This document shows, piece by piece, positions 12,501-24,147 of a stretch of DNA of 64,000 nucleotides. The notes below the pieces were generated by a model. It did no database searches. It was not told the DNA's origin and worked only from the letters and a program-made list of their open reading frames with translations. The position numbers and the translations under genes are program-made. This stretch comes from Galerina marginata (lineage: Eukaryota > Basidiomycota > Agaricomycetes > Agaricales > Galerinaceae). The stretch lies in assembly GCA_023014335.1 (NCBI GenBank), contig JAECYW010000002.1, positions 2,976,001 through 3,040,000 on the forward strand, written 5' to 3'. How positions within the stretch are numbered: position 1 is the first letter of the stretch; each line of letters opens with the position of its first letter.

Positions 12501-15094
12501 ACAACTTCACAACCCCAATGGGTGGCGCATACTGCTCCGAACCATGGACCGAGCCTGCCATATTCAACGGCTTCCACTCCGCCGACAACCTTACCCGACC
12601 AGACTTGCATCCGCTGAACGGGAACCAATCCCTCTCCGCACCCTTGGCATTGAGCAAATCTACAAGCTTGATAGACATGTATCCAACCACAGGGTCCTTC
12701 AGGAAATCGCGGTCGTCAATACATTTAATGGTGACCGTCGCAGACTCCTTGTCTGTGCACAAGTACTCGTACGGGGCCTCCCAGACGGGGTTGTTGGTAT
12801 GCTTGATGCAGACGGTGGAGAAGGACGACGACTTGGCGCCGTTGAGGTACACTTTCATGAGCGGGTTGAGCTCGCCTGACATTGACTTGGTGTGGTCGAG
12901 CTCCTTGGCCTGATGGATGACGAGACGCACAATCCCGACAGCTGGAATAAAAATAACACGACCATTAGATATCACCTGGAGATATTTTCGATGCAAGAAA
13001 AAAACGTACAAGAGTCAAGCAATTCTTCCTTGCCTTCCTCGACCTCAATAACAGGATAATAATTGACGTCATAGCGCAGTTCACCGCGAGTCTTTCCATC
13101 CTTCAACAGCGGAGAAACGATGCCTTCTTGGGTCGAATCCTCCAGCAATTTCTCGAACTCGAATGTAGCAGAACTCATCAGAGTATTTTTCCGGTGGTCG
13201 TTGTAATCATACATGTTCAGAGTCAAATTATCCTTCAACGAGTTGATCAAGAGGTACTTGGTCTCCACCCATGTTGGGTTATAACTATAACCAAGTTAGA
13301 TAACGAAGAACAATAATTAAGATTAAACTCACGTATTCGACTTGTACTTGGTGCGAGCAAGCTCTGCGCGGTTGTTGATGGTCAAACTAACATAAGGATC
13401 TGGAGTGCCACCACCAATCTTGGTGCCCGTGATACCACGCGCAGAGTGGATGATAACCTGTACGACACCGATAGCCGCATCGAGTGGCTTGCCAGAGAGC
13501 ATCTGCTCTAGGTTCAAACTAAAGACATTCGGATCGTACATCATCGGGCCGAGCGTCGCGTGTGTCATATCACGAATGAAAGACGATAACCCAGGAATCT
13601 GCACATATATAATTAATTAAACAACAAGTGAGGAAAGAAGCATAAGATACTCACACTAGCAATATCGAACCCAAAGGTGTCTCCACCAAGGGGTTTCAAA
13701 ACATAGCCAATCACCGGTTTTTCCAAAAAGGTAAGGTCCAGAATCTGGATATGGGGAAAGTTGGGGGTGAGCTTCATGCGGATACGCATAAGGCCGCTGA
13801 ACTGAGATGTCTTCGACGAGAATTGGCAGCGCCGCAGTTGCCAGACCCTTGCCAAGTACCACGGAGAGCACGATTTTGGGATTGACTTTGAACTGGTCCG
13901 ACTTCTGCCTTTCAGTCATGTCAGAGGTGTCCTTTGGGGTAAACGAAATGCCCCAGTCCATCATGACGATATCCTCTTCCGTCCTCGGGAACGTGCGGAC
14001 CTTGTCAATGCGTGGCGCCTTGGTGCCGAGTGTGAAGTGGTCGAGCCTGAGCGAGTCAAGGAAGGCCGGCGTACTGGTGCTCAAGATCTGGGACACCGAG
14101 CTTTGGATAGTTAGAGACAGAACGGGCTCATACATGAGCCAGAAGCGGTCGAGGAAATTGTTGAGCCAGTCCGCGCTCTCGTGCTCAGATGCGAGGCGCG
14201 TCTTGACGAGCTCACGCTGGATGTCGTCGCGCACGTAGCGTCTGAGACGGTCCATGGACGTGCTGTAATATGTGTTGCAGACTGCAAGAACGATGAACAG
14301 CCAGCCCCAGCCGAAATTAAAGCGCGCGAAGAAATGGGACGTTAGGACAGCCTGTGGGATGACCATGCCGTCAGTCAAAGCATATGAGACAGAATGATTA
14401 AAGACGCACGAAGACGATGATGCCTGCATTGTGGTACCAAGCACCGTAGAATTGTTCTGAGAGGAACATGTCGAGCACACCCTTGTCGCGCTCCTCGCCT
14501 TCAGGGAGGTGAGGGTCATCGATGCCTGACACCTGGCGCCAGCCAATCTTGTACCAGTCCGGAATGGCAGGAACAGGTTTGGCGGGCATAGCGCCTGGTA
14601 ATGAAGCTGTCTCATCCGCCTCGTCAACACTTTTCTCCACACCATTCTCGGGAACGCTTGCAATGTCATTTCGTTTTATGACTGGCTTCTCCCCGTTGCC
14701 GACGTCTTCGACAACTATGGTCGGCACGGGAGGGGTTGTATTGGTCTTGGCCATTTTAATCTCTACAGTGCAGGAAAGGAGTAGGTGTCAGTAATGTTTG
14801 AGATGGGAGTTAGATGGCATAGGAGGAGTTGATGTCTTGCTGCGACACAAATGATATGCCGGGCAGGGGCGGTGGACAATAGCGAGCAGAGATCCAATAA
14901 TATTTACCTTGCGGTGGTGGTTTCTGGGGCTTCAAATCGTTGAGCTGCTCGCGGCCCTTGGCAATCTGGGCCTTGTCTTGTGGATTATTGGAATTAGGAT
15001 TGAAGGAGTGCATTGGGGGACCCGTAGGCGCGTCCTGTTTCATGATGGGGTCAGGCTGGGCGCTGCCTGCACCGTTGGAGAGACCGCCCGGCAT
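9551..15094 (-). CDS. Tricalbin-like SMP / multi-C2 ER-plasma membrane tether
   Basis: Extended-synaptotagmin family protein that tethers cortical ER to plasma membrane and transfers lipids through its SMP domain (family knowledge). The start MPGGLSNGAG at 15094 splices in frame to the MAKTNTTPP segment. A membrane hairpin follows (HFFARFNFGWGWLFIVLAV near 14330-14270), then the SMP domain (SADWLNNFLDRFWLMYEPVL to about 13740). About five C2 domains come next, with GVVQVIIHSARG (13470), GIVRLVIHQAKELDH (12930), GVVKLLIDRAVDV (12510), GVLRVELVDGHG (10910) and ALRVTVLDAKDLPVHDAKPY (10120). An acidic and Ser/Lys-rich linker lies at about 11500-11790. About 17 introns are needed. One frame break lies at 13802 in the SMP domain between VEDIS and FSGLMRIRMK, where one extra base must be skipped. 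The stop is at 9551-9553. Confidence 0.9.
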
Positions 15095-15896
15095 GGTGGG
15101 GAGAACAGGACGAGGAGCGGGGGAGGGTGGGAGGGAAAGAGTGAGACGATAAGGAGGAGCGAATTAGAGTTGAATGCAGAGGCTAAAAGAGTGGGCAGAC
15201 AGGCTGTTTACCATGCCTGATGTCACCGCCCCAGGTCTGGATCACATCCCCGGCCGGCCGTATCCGAATGCGGGCGATGCGTTCCTGCCCTCCCTCCTCA
15301 CACAGCGCGTCATTGCACCACAACAGGGACCGTATACGCGCATGGTGGTCCAACGAAATATATTCATCGTCGTCGCTGCGGTCGTTTGCATCCCAGGAAA
15401 AGATACTTGAAGCTCTCAGTTTAAAATAGCACGATCAGGGACGCGAACGTCGAAGATCGTGCAAATGGGATTGGCCAATGCAAGTCAAGAGACCACCTCA
15501 TGTTTGCTCTCTCTCTCTAGTTTTCTCTTATTATTGTTGGAGTGCGCTCATCGGTCTACTGAGATATACGTATTGCCCGACTATGATGCCATTGCCATGA
15601 ATTGAATGATGCAATACGAACATGTAGGCAGAGAAATACCACCGCCTCCACGCACACACGGTCCATTCACAAATGTGACGCCACCGCGCACTGTCGTTGA
15701 ATAAAAATAAAAGCACAAAAGATTTCGCCTGTCGTCGGGGACGGCGGCAAGGCAATTCACAACCACCGCTGTCGCTGTCGACTGTGTGCACGTGATGCGA
15801 CCAAATCATGGCATATTTGGCAACAGCGTCTAGTTCACTGACATTGAGCAGACCATTTCTACTGTGCACCGCATCTAATCACACCAGACCGATGTC
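15095..15896. promoter_or_regulatory. Divergent intergenic region, tricalbin / UGO1
   Basis: About 800 bases separate two divergently transcribed starts. It contains a CT-rich microsatellite (CTCTCTCTCTCT near 15510), common in fungal promoters, and no supported coding sequence. The promoter role is inferred from position. Confidence 0.45.
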
Positions 15897-17482
15897 ATGA
15901 ACCAGCCATCCTCTCTCAGAGACCTCTACATCGACCCCTCCAAAGCCTGGGCCTTTGTGCCTTCCGCCTCACCCCCCTCCAACGCCACTGAGCCCGCCAT
16001 TCCCGCCGACGCCCCCGCCGCCCCGGCCTACCAGTGGTCCACCCGGCCCTCGCACAATTCCATTTTCGACCTCTCGCCCTCCCTGGACCTCTCTGAGCCG
16101 ACTGGAATCAATGCTGCACAGCTGTTCAAAGCGTTCGTCGCCTCGGCCGTGCTGCAGTACACCAGCACGGCCATCGTCATGCCATGGGAGGTCGGGAAGC
16201 TGTTGCTGCAGGTCCAGTGGGTCCCAAGGGACGCAGGCGAGCCGGAACCCGTTGGTGCGGAACTTGGGGAGGACGATAATGACGACGTGGTGAGTCTGTT
16301 TTTGATGCCCGGGTTTTTCGCGTCGTGCTGAATGGCCTTGCAGTTAAGCGACGACTCGACAGAGAACGATTCGTACTTTGCCGACCCGCATGCGACGCCG
16401 TCTACTCGACCTCCTGCTCCCCGCGCACGGGTGGATGATCAGGGTTACGTAATTCGTCGTTCCGTGCTTGAGGAAGGGACACGGCCAGAGTACATTATCC
16501 CTGTAGGCAGCGCGGATGGCGTATGGGGGATGATGAAACGCGTTGCAAGGTTTCGAACGGAAGGCTATCTCGCTCTTTGGAAAGGTACAGATTTTCTTGT
16601 GGCATTCATGATAAGAAGCTTATGATTATTGCAGGCCTTGTGACGTCCTGCGTGAATGAAGTGTTGTCAGACACCTTGCAGCCTATGGTTAATGGATTCC
16701 TGCAGTCTTTGTTGTTTCCATCAATGTCTCCATTCCACCAACCACCGATCATACTTCCGGTCGCGTCGCACCTGATCACAGGATTCGTGCTTTCACCACT
16801 GGATCTTATTCGAACGCGTCTTATCATTCAGTCTAATTCACCGCGGTATCGACGGTACTCAGGGCCTATCGATGCACTTCGACAAATACTACGAGATGAG
16901 GGTGGGCTGCGGGGAATATATCTGCACCCTCATTTGCTGATCCCGACGATTTTGGACAATGCGCTGCGTCCTATTGTCTCGCTTGCGCTTCCAGGAATGC
17001 TGACCTCGTATTTCGGATGGGGACATATTACAGAAGACACGCATCCTATCGGATGGGGAATTGCAGAACTGGGGAGCAGCTGCGTTGGATTGCTGGCCAC
17101 GCTGCCGATTGAGACAATACGGCGGCGACTGCAAGCGCAGATGCGGGGGTCAGCCGAGCCCATGGAGGCGTGCGTGGAACTGCGGCCTGCGCCGTACAAC
17201 GGAGTGGTGGACGCGTTCTGGCACATTCTGACAGAAGAACGGTCGGACTTGCCGATTACGCGACGCGCTCGGCGGCGAAGGATGTCGACAAAGGGCAAGG
17301 AGAAGGAAGAGGAGGAGAAGGAGGAAGAGGCCGAGGACGAGTACCAGAGCTGGTTCCGGAACACGGGGATCGGGCAGCTGTACCGGGGGCTGGGGATGCG
17401 GCTGGGGGCGAGCGGGATTGTGTTTGGACTGGCGCTGGTGGGCGGAGGCGACGAGGCGGACGGAGGCTGGGCCGAGATATGA
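15897..17482 (+). CDS. UGO1: Mitochondrial outer-membrane fusion protein Ugo1-like (modified carrier)
   Basis: Carrier-fold protein of the mitochondrial outer membrane that acts with Fzo1 and Mgm1 homologues in membrane fusion (family knowledge). MNQPSSLRDLYIDPSKAW is a characteristic fungal Ugo1 start. Carrier-like repeats follow: AIVMPWEVGKLLLQVQW near 16170, and FVLSPLDLIRTRLI near 16790-16825, which has the PxD/E-type carrier signature. ATLPIETIRRRLQ lies near 17100. GIGQLYRGLGMRLGASGIVFG near the end is the last repeat. A charged KGKEKEEEEKEEE insert precedes it. Two introns (acceptors near 16343 and 16635) splice in frame. The Nudix gene starts only 89 bases downstream on the same strand. 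Confidence 0.85.
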
Positions 17483-17571
17483 ATATAAATAGAATATGAC
17501 TTTACGGCCGGGAGATGCCGGCACAAGGACGTCAGAGAAAATAAGTTTGGGGCAACTCTTCACTGTCTGCC

Positions 17572-19150
17572 ATGTCCAAAGGTGAACTCGAGTCTATTGG
17601 TCTTCTCGCTGCTGACCCTCTTTCGCAGAATCGCCGTCCACTGTGCCCCTGCTCGCCCGCGCTCTCCACCGCATCCGCTCGACGCCGCCAAGAATCATCG
17701 CGTCGCCCCCAACCCGTGCGTCCTTTCTCCCAGACTCACTCCCAGCCCCTGACCATCCCCTAGAGCCCCGCCGAGCAGCAGTCGCGCTCATCATCCGCGT
17801 CGTCCCGTCCCCGCTCGCCCCGCACCCGCTCAACACAGACAAGCCCCCGACCCTCTCCCAGTTCTTTGACGCCGACTGGGTCAACGACCCCCACGCCCAT
17901 GCCGAGCTGCTCTATCTCCACCGCGAGAACACCAGCGGCAGCGATGCGTCTCTCTGGCAGGCAAAACTGCGTAACAGCACAACAGAGGCACACGTCGCCT
18001 TTCCTGGTGGTAGACAGGAGCCAGACGACGAGGGCGGGCTCTATACCGGTATGCGTCTATCTTTCCTCCACCCTTATCTCCCTCCTAATTGCAATTGCCC
18101 TCCAGCGATGAGACAGACCTGGGAGGAAATTGGCATTGATCTCGCAGAGCCGTGCTACACGTGCATCGGCCAGCTGGACGATCGAGAGATCACCACATCC
18201 CTCGGAAAACGCCTCCTGATGATCCTCTCCCCCTTTGTCTTCCTCCAGCTCACCCCCCACGCGCCTCCGCCCGACCCTGTGCCCTCGACCTCCCTCCACT
18301 GGACGCCCCTCGGGTCTCTTGTCTCCCTGCAATCCCCGCCAAAATGGTCCAACGTTACAGTCGACGCCGCCTCCCGTCTCGCCCCAAAGCACTCCGCCGT
18401 CCTGCGCTTCCTCGTTCGCGTCCTCATTGGCAGTATGGAGTTCCCTGCCATCGTCCTCCAGCCCTCCATAGACCCCGCCATCCCCATCGCCAACGGCAAC
18501 AAGGCACACGACCGGTTGGAGAAGGGCATCCCCCCTCAACCCCAAAGGCCCAAGCAGCTCAAACTCTGGGGTCTCTCACTCGGCATGACACTCGACCTCG
18601 TGTCCTACATGATTCTGCCCATACCCACCCCAGAGAACCGTAATCGTCCAGGCCGCCCCGGTATCGGTGCAGACAGCACCACCTCCTCCCCGCTCTCGCC
18701 CGTCATGCAGCTCCCGTACCAGCCAGTGGCAGAGGACTTTAGAATGGAATACATCGCCCCGAGCCTCGCGAGCGTCTTTCCCCGCTTTTCATACCCGGAC
18801 GTCAACTTTTGGATCTGGTAAGCTGTTCATTTCATTTTTAGGTTGACAGCTTCACTCACAGCCATGACGTTATCACTGACGATTAGGGTGTTTGGTAAAC
18901 GCTATCGTGAAGTCATCCGAGGTTGGGAGGCCAGTGTCCGTGAAGGCGGCACGAACGATCGACGGTACGCATTTTCGTGTCACTGATATGTAAAGCATGG
19001 CTTCTAACTTGCCGCAGGATAAACTGGTCCGGCTCCGCGCTGAACACATTTTACGCCGCCATCCGCAAAGCTCTCGTCGTCGTGCTCGTAGCGCGCGCCC
19101 TTGGCGTCCTATTCGGCGCCTCCTTTGCCATGTGGTGGATATTCAGCTGA
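17572..19150 (+). CDS. Nudix hydrolase (NUDT8/PCD1-like) with C-terminal membrane segment
   Basis: Probable nucleoside-diphosphate or CoA-type pyrophosphatase. The start is a tiny first exon, MSK plus one base at 17572-17581, followed by a 47 nt intron (17582-17628). This places ESPSTVPLLARALHRIRS in frame. The Nudix box reads GGRQEPDDEGGL...MRQTWEEIGI across an intron at about 18049-18105. The usual R-E of the REUxEE core is R-Q here, while the metal-binding EE is kept. A long, Pro-rich middle (about 18240-18700) makes it longer than bacterial relatives. Two further introns lead to a hydrophobic tail ALVVVLVARALGVLFGASFA before the stop at 19148-19150, suggesting membrane anchoring, perhaps peroxisomal or mitochondrial. 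The gene is GC-rich and C-rich compared with its neighbours. Confidence 0.85.
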
Positions 19151-20044
19151 ACGACGGGGTCCTCGTTCTTAAAATTCATCTTTTTCTTCCTCGTCCTCCT
19201 TATCGACATCCCTCTTTATGAACTATCCTCGTGTTGTATCTGATCTACACCCTTCTCTTCCCCCTTTTATATTTCATTATTCCCTTTTATGTTGTGGTTT
19301 ATGGATTGGACGCACATACACACACCCTAGCAATAGATAACCCTCGCAAGGAGGCAACAGCGATGACGACGACCCTGGCATGCGAATGCTGCCTATGACC
19401 ACATCATTCTGCGATTCCCACTCTCCTTTTTCCTCCGCGTGCAGTAGAGCTCGAGCAAGAAAGGTAGACACGACGTACAGACGCAGAGAATATATCAAGC
19501 TTGATTGATTGATAAGAGCGCTCTGGATTCTAGCGTGAAAAGTAGCTGTGGGACTGCTACCTTACGACTCGATGTTGGACCGAGAAGAGAGGAAGGGAAA
19601 AAGGCAGAGTCACTGTCTGCTCTCATCATTCAAAGGTGTTATATACCGGCTTTTTCTTGGCCTGGCATTACCCCGGGACAGATCAAGTCGACACAATTCG
19701 GAAGAGCTGCACTTGAGTTCATGCGCGGGGTGTCAACGCCTGTCATGACCGCTCACGAGTCCGTCAAGGACTCAAGTTGTGTTCACGGGAGAGACTCTGT
19801 CAGAATTAGGAAGCTGGCAGGGTGCTCATTGTCCATGTGATCAATCTCAACGTTCAAGGCTGAAGAATAAAGCCTTGCGCGTAGAGGTTGAGAAACAATC
19901 CAAATTTCATGAGGTGTCCATGCAACGAAGAATGAAATAGTCTACAGCTGTGATATAGTACACGCCTTTTATTTTCCTGTTATCTTCCCGATCCATCCTC
20001 CTGACCACCTGATTGCAGATCCAATACGCGGAAACGAGACCAAA
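19151..20044. other. Convergent intergenic region, Nudix / NPL4
   Basis: About 890 bases lie between the two stop codons. Two poorly supported short ORFs occur on the plus strand (19505-19840), but they have no recognisable motif or splice structure. Nothing else is visible. Confidence 0.4.
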
Positions 20045-22370
20045 TCACGCCAGAGGCAATCCGCAGACCTCGCAGTCTGTACCACCATGCACGTTCTCGA
20101 ATGTGCAATGCGGGCATACCCTAATGCCTGGGCTGCCACCGCCACTGCGAGCCGCGGCTTCTTCTGCTGCAATCTGATCGTAGACCTCGGGTGGAATGTC
20201 GTCGTGCATCCCTTCTGATGAGGACCCAGAAGGCGCAGAGGTGCTTGGTGGGGCGGCTGAACGTGATGATACGCGGGTAAGAAAAGAAAAAGAAAAATAG
20301 ATACAAAGTAAACTCACGAGCACTCTCTCGGGTGAATGTCATCAGCGTTTGCCAACCGTCGGTGGATAGGACAGGGTCGATGTTCTTCGCGTCCTCAAGC
20401 AGATTCAGAGAGGTCACAGTGCCCATCATGACCTTAATATCATCCTGAAAGATAAAAAAGACGGAAGTTGAGCAAATATTCAGAATAAGTAACATGAAAA
20501 TTACACATACGGGAGAGAACAGTTGCGTCGTTTCTAGGAACGCGATAAAATGCCAGTCGCTCAGCCATTTAGCGAGTTCGATCTTCTTGTAACTTTCGCT
20601 GCCGGGATGTAATGAAGGCGCCTCTAGTTTACGAAGCGCGGCCATGGCGTTTTCGAGGTTTTGGTTTTCTAGCCCTGGCCTATTTTCGATGGCGAACTGG
20701 GTTGATTGGAACACTGGGGATGGGTTTTGCGGGAAACCGTGCGTGACCTGAAGTCGTAGGGATGATGTTTTGAATATAAGACAATGAACCAGATAAATGG
20801 TACTTGCATTAACCAGTAGATATTCCACAGGGAAACAAGGCTTGGCGTTCTTCTTCACCTCGAGCCCATACTCATTCTTGTAAGAGAAGAAGACGTCAGG
20901 AATATACCTCGCCGAGTCGTGAGTCCTATCCTCGTCCTTCACGCGAACGATTCCGGGGTCGACGCTGGCTTCGATCATGTCTGCTTCCACCATCGCTACA
21001 GCCTGCTCCGAAACCTGATATGCGGATACGTCAACCTGACCATCCGCCGTTGCAGTGAGCACAGCTGTCACAAGGCGCGACGCGTACTGTCCAGTGGGCG
21101 AAGACTTGGTCGGCGTTGGGTTGCCTTTCTGCATTGTAGCAGCGAAAATCGCCTCCAATGAGGACAAGTAGAAGGATTGTGCATGTCGCTTGTACACGTT
21201 TTTCGTCCGATCCTCAGGTGTTGGGTCCAGGTCCGTGAAGATATAGCCCACAACTGTCAGCGGCGTCGATGTCTGACTTGATAGGTGGCGGATGCGCTTC
21301 TCATCTTCCCATGGCCAGCCTAATGTCAGTCCATCGAGCTCTCCTTGCTGAGGCGGTTCATAAATCGCTTCCACGACTGCTTTAACGCCCATCGGAACCT
21401 TGTCGTACGGCTCATAACGGCCTAGCAACCACCCGAAGCGCTGTAGCCCTGTCTTTCGCCATGCTTGCAGGAACCGGTCGATGATGTCCATGGACGCGAT
21501 CTCTAGGTGATCTACCATCCGGAAGGGTTGGGATTGCAGAGTTATCGAAGACGGCTGGCATGCTGTACAAATGCCGGCGGGCCAAGGGGGATGTGATGCA
21601 GTCGGACAGGGTACCTTAACTTTGTAAGACAGAGGGTTCAAAGGCGGAAGCTGAGATGCAGCTGAGCCGGAAGGTTTGGGTGTAATCTTCTGTAGGTAGG
21701 CATGATATGATAGATGCTTGATCGCGTGTTCCTTGTGGTAGGCAGCATCGTATGGTTCCAAAGGCATGCAATAATCGCACATCCCGTTCATCGCATGCTT
21801 GCAAAACCTAGAATCGCGCTCTCGAGGAATCTTCCCAGAGTGTGATCGCCAGTATACGTCCACGGGATCCTCTTGTACGGTTTCCCAAGGGCGCTTCGCC
21901 ACATCCTTCGTCACTGTGGTGTTCGACGTTACGGCAGAAGTGGAGGGCTCAGCGCCAGTGGCAGTCGAAGATTCAGGTTTGGACTGATACGAGACAAATA
22001 CAAGATCTCCATGGCTAGTGTTAAAAGCTTAATGAGGTGTAGTAGGTACGATGAGTGTATGGCATACCTAAGCCCGAGCGTTTTCAATGTCTGGCCTTTC
22101 AAGGACGAAATTTTGACCTCATTTCCTCGAGGCTGGTTTGAAATGGTGACACTCGAGATATCTGGATCTATCGATGTTTCCACTATCTAGAAGCCTTGAT
22201 CAATAGCTACTAATGTATGATGTTCAAAAAGCCCACCTTCGCTAATAATTTCGAAATGTCGTCTTCTGGCGAAAAGTCGTAACGAAAGTTGCCATCCTTA
22301 GATCTTATTCTAATTAACTGTTTACGCTCAGAGAAAAGCTAATATAAGTCAACCAAAATGCACGTACCAT
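20045..22370 (-). CDS. NPL4: NPL4 ubiquitin-recognition cofactor of Cdc48/p97
   Basis: With Ufd1 it recruits polyubiquitylated substrates to the Cdc48/p97 ATPase for ER-associated degradation and chromatin extraction (family knowledge). The ATG at 22370-22368 is followed directly by an intron. The next exon gives LIRIRSKDGNFRYDFSPEDD, the N-terminal ubiquitin-like domain. HGDLVFVSYQ and the NPL4 zinc region FCKHAMNGMCDYCMPLEPYD follow (about 21810-21750). The long MPN-type domain includes GRYEPYDKVPMGVKAVVEAIYEPPQ and AKWLSDWHFIAFLE. The C-terminus is an NZF/RanBP2 zinc finger CPHCTFENVHGGTDCEVCGL for ubiquitin binding. The stop is at 20045-20047. About six introns splice without frame breaks. 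Confidence 0.93.
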
Positions 22371-22467
22371 GTTTTACAGCAGGAAATATGGCCGTGGTGG
22401 TAAAGATGTAAGTGAAGTGCAAGTCAAGATCAGTCGACGCGTCAATCTCAAGACGCGTAATGGCTGA

Positions 22468-23005
22468 CTAAGCTCGGTTCTCAAGTTTCTGTCGCCGGAG
22501 TCGCCGGACCGTCGCTTGAGCAAGGGAAAACTGTACCTTGAGCAAACCTTGAGCCTTGAGGATGCCTTCATAGAACACAACTGCCAGGACATCAGCTGGT
22601 CTTCCCAAAAATGCAATAATATGAGAAAATGCCGTACAGAGAACCATTGAGGGCCAAAGGGTCGCGCGATGTCAGTGACGAAATTGCACAGAAGAATTTG
22701 CCTTTTAGGCGTGATAGCCACCGTTTGACAACTTCGCTACCCTTTGTACTGGAGATTTGGGATGAGTGTTTTGATATCTTGAAGCATACGGTTGTACTTA
22801 GACCCATACTCGATTGAATTCTTTTCGATTACGAGGAATAATACATCAAATGGTTGTGGCCATCGAAGCATGTCCGTTTGCGTGTTACTCGTTGAAACTG
22901 TCGCAATCTTGTGTACCGATGGCGAATCAAGGCCCTTACCGTATTTTTGCCCAAGTTCTTGCAATGCGTAGATCAAGTATTATTATCGTGTCCTCTCCCC
23001 TGCCG
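22468..23005 (-). CDS. Unidentified small protein, frame-broken
   Basis: I do not recognise the family. Read on the minus strand, three consecutive frame segments look coding: SIEYGSKYNRMLQDIKTLI (about 22815-22760), SEVVKRWLSRLKGKFFCAIS followed by DPLALNGSL (about 22735-22640), and FSHIIAFLGRPADVLAVVF to VRRLRRQKLENRA with the stop at 22468-22470. Joining them needs one base skipped at 22759/22760 and one at 22636, the same +1 pattern seen elsewhere in the window. A plausible intron (GGTAAGG...GCGACAG, about 22940-22895) lies upstream. The true start is not resolved. It may begin near 23110, divergent from the bZIP gene. Confidence 0.4.
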
Positions 23006-23119
23006 CTTGTTATGCTCTCTCTCAAAAGCGAAGCTTCAGACAACCTCACATCACTTACGCCTCCGTTTTCCGTATCTCAAGAACTGGAAAATTGGCAAAC
23101 TTTGCAATTTGCATTCGAT

Positions 23120-24147
23120 ATGGACCGTGAACAACCGTCAGACTCTCGTAATACACAAAGATCCCGCTCCACTTCGAGTTCTAATCCAACTGGGCAACCA
23201 AATCCCGATGTAAGTGAGTATTACTCGTTCATTTCCCTGAATTCCGCATCAAGAGCCTCAATACCGTCAGATATCCAGGATGCCGCACTACTGGCCCAGT
23301 TCGCTGCCGCCGCTGGAACAGGAGATCTTTCCAATGTATACGCCAACATGCTTTCGCAGAATCCTTATCCATCGATGAGTCCCTCTCCCGGGTTTTATGG
23401 TAATTTCCTGCACCATAATCCAATGCCACCACCCTCAACTTCCGCCACTCTCTTCACTCGACTTCCCTTGGCATGCCCTTCCACCCCACCAGTCCCAGGC
23501 AGGTCCGGGCAGTTACTGACTCGCACCAACCGACCGCGAGTACAAGCCTTCCGAACCTTCCGCACCTGGACACCCAATATGGCTCACTTCCTCAGATGGA
23601 TTCCACCAGAGGAAGCAGACGAGGGCAACAATCACCCTCCACCTCCAGGTCGAGCCAGGGACACAGCACGAGTTCCCCCGAGGTAGAACTAACAGATGCC
23701 GAACGTCTCGCCATGGCGGACGAGAAACGACGACGTAACACAGCGGCTTCTGGTAAGATACACGATTGTTTGTCTGCGTCCACCAATTTGACGAACTTAT
23801 AATGTTCAGCGCGTTTCAGAATCAAGAAGAAACACAAGACCATCAATCTTGAGCGGTCGGTATCAGATCTGACCGGGAGAGCAGAAGAGCTGGAGCGAGA
23901 GGCAGCAGATCTGCGAAGAGAGAAACGGATGGCTCAAGGAGATTGTCATGCTCAAGGGTACACATTTTGCAGCAAGCAACCAAGCACACAGAGAAGCATT
24001 GTCTCAGGCAGTAGCATCGGCCTCTACCAGTGGACAGATCACAAGCACAGGGAATAGCTGGTCCCTCAGGAAGTACACCAAGTGCAGGCAGAGGAATCTG
24101 TGTCAGGGTCTTCGGAATCAGAGTCCGTCAGACAACGAAGAGATTAG
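23120..24147 (+). CDS. bZIP transcription factor (Cys-3/Met4/Gcn4-like)
   Basis: DNA-binding regulator. The basic region is RRRNTAASARFRIKKKHKT, split by a short intron (about 23755-23809), and the leucine zipper starts INLERSVSDLTGRAEELERE. This form, with NTAAS and RFRIKKK, is found in fungal bZIP regulators of amino-acid and sulphur metabolism. That role is inferred. The start MDREQPSDSRNTQRS at 23120 is preferred over a longer in-frame extension lacking family features. An intron with donor GTGAGT near 23215 joins DV to SIPSDIQDAALLAQ. After RREN the frame breaks in an A-run (23923-23925). Two further +1 shifts (near 24039 and 24091) are needed to reach the natural-looking end SSESESVRQRRD at 24147. 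Read literally, it stops at 24057. An uncertain frame change also occurs around 23385-23500. Confidence 0.75.

Noticed and set aside
17150..17563. Minus-strand ORFs opposite UGO1 and the Nudix gene
   Set aside because: GC-rich antisense shadows, with Leu/Ser/Arg-rich translations and no motifs.
22814..23119. N-terminal extension of the bZIP protein from 22814
   Set aside because: In frame, but not bZIP-like in composition, and it overlaps the opposite-strand gene. The start at 23120 is preferred.
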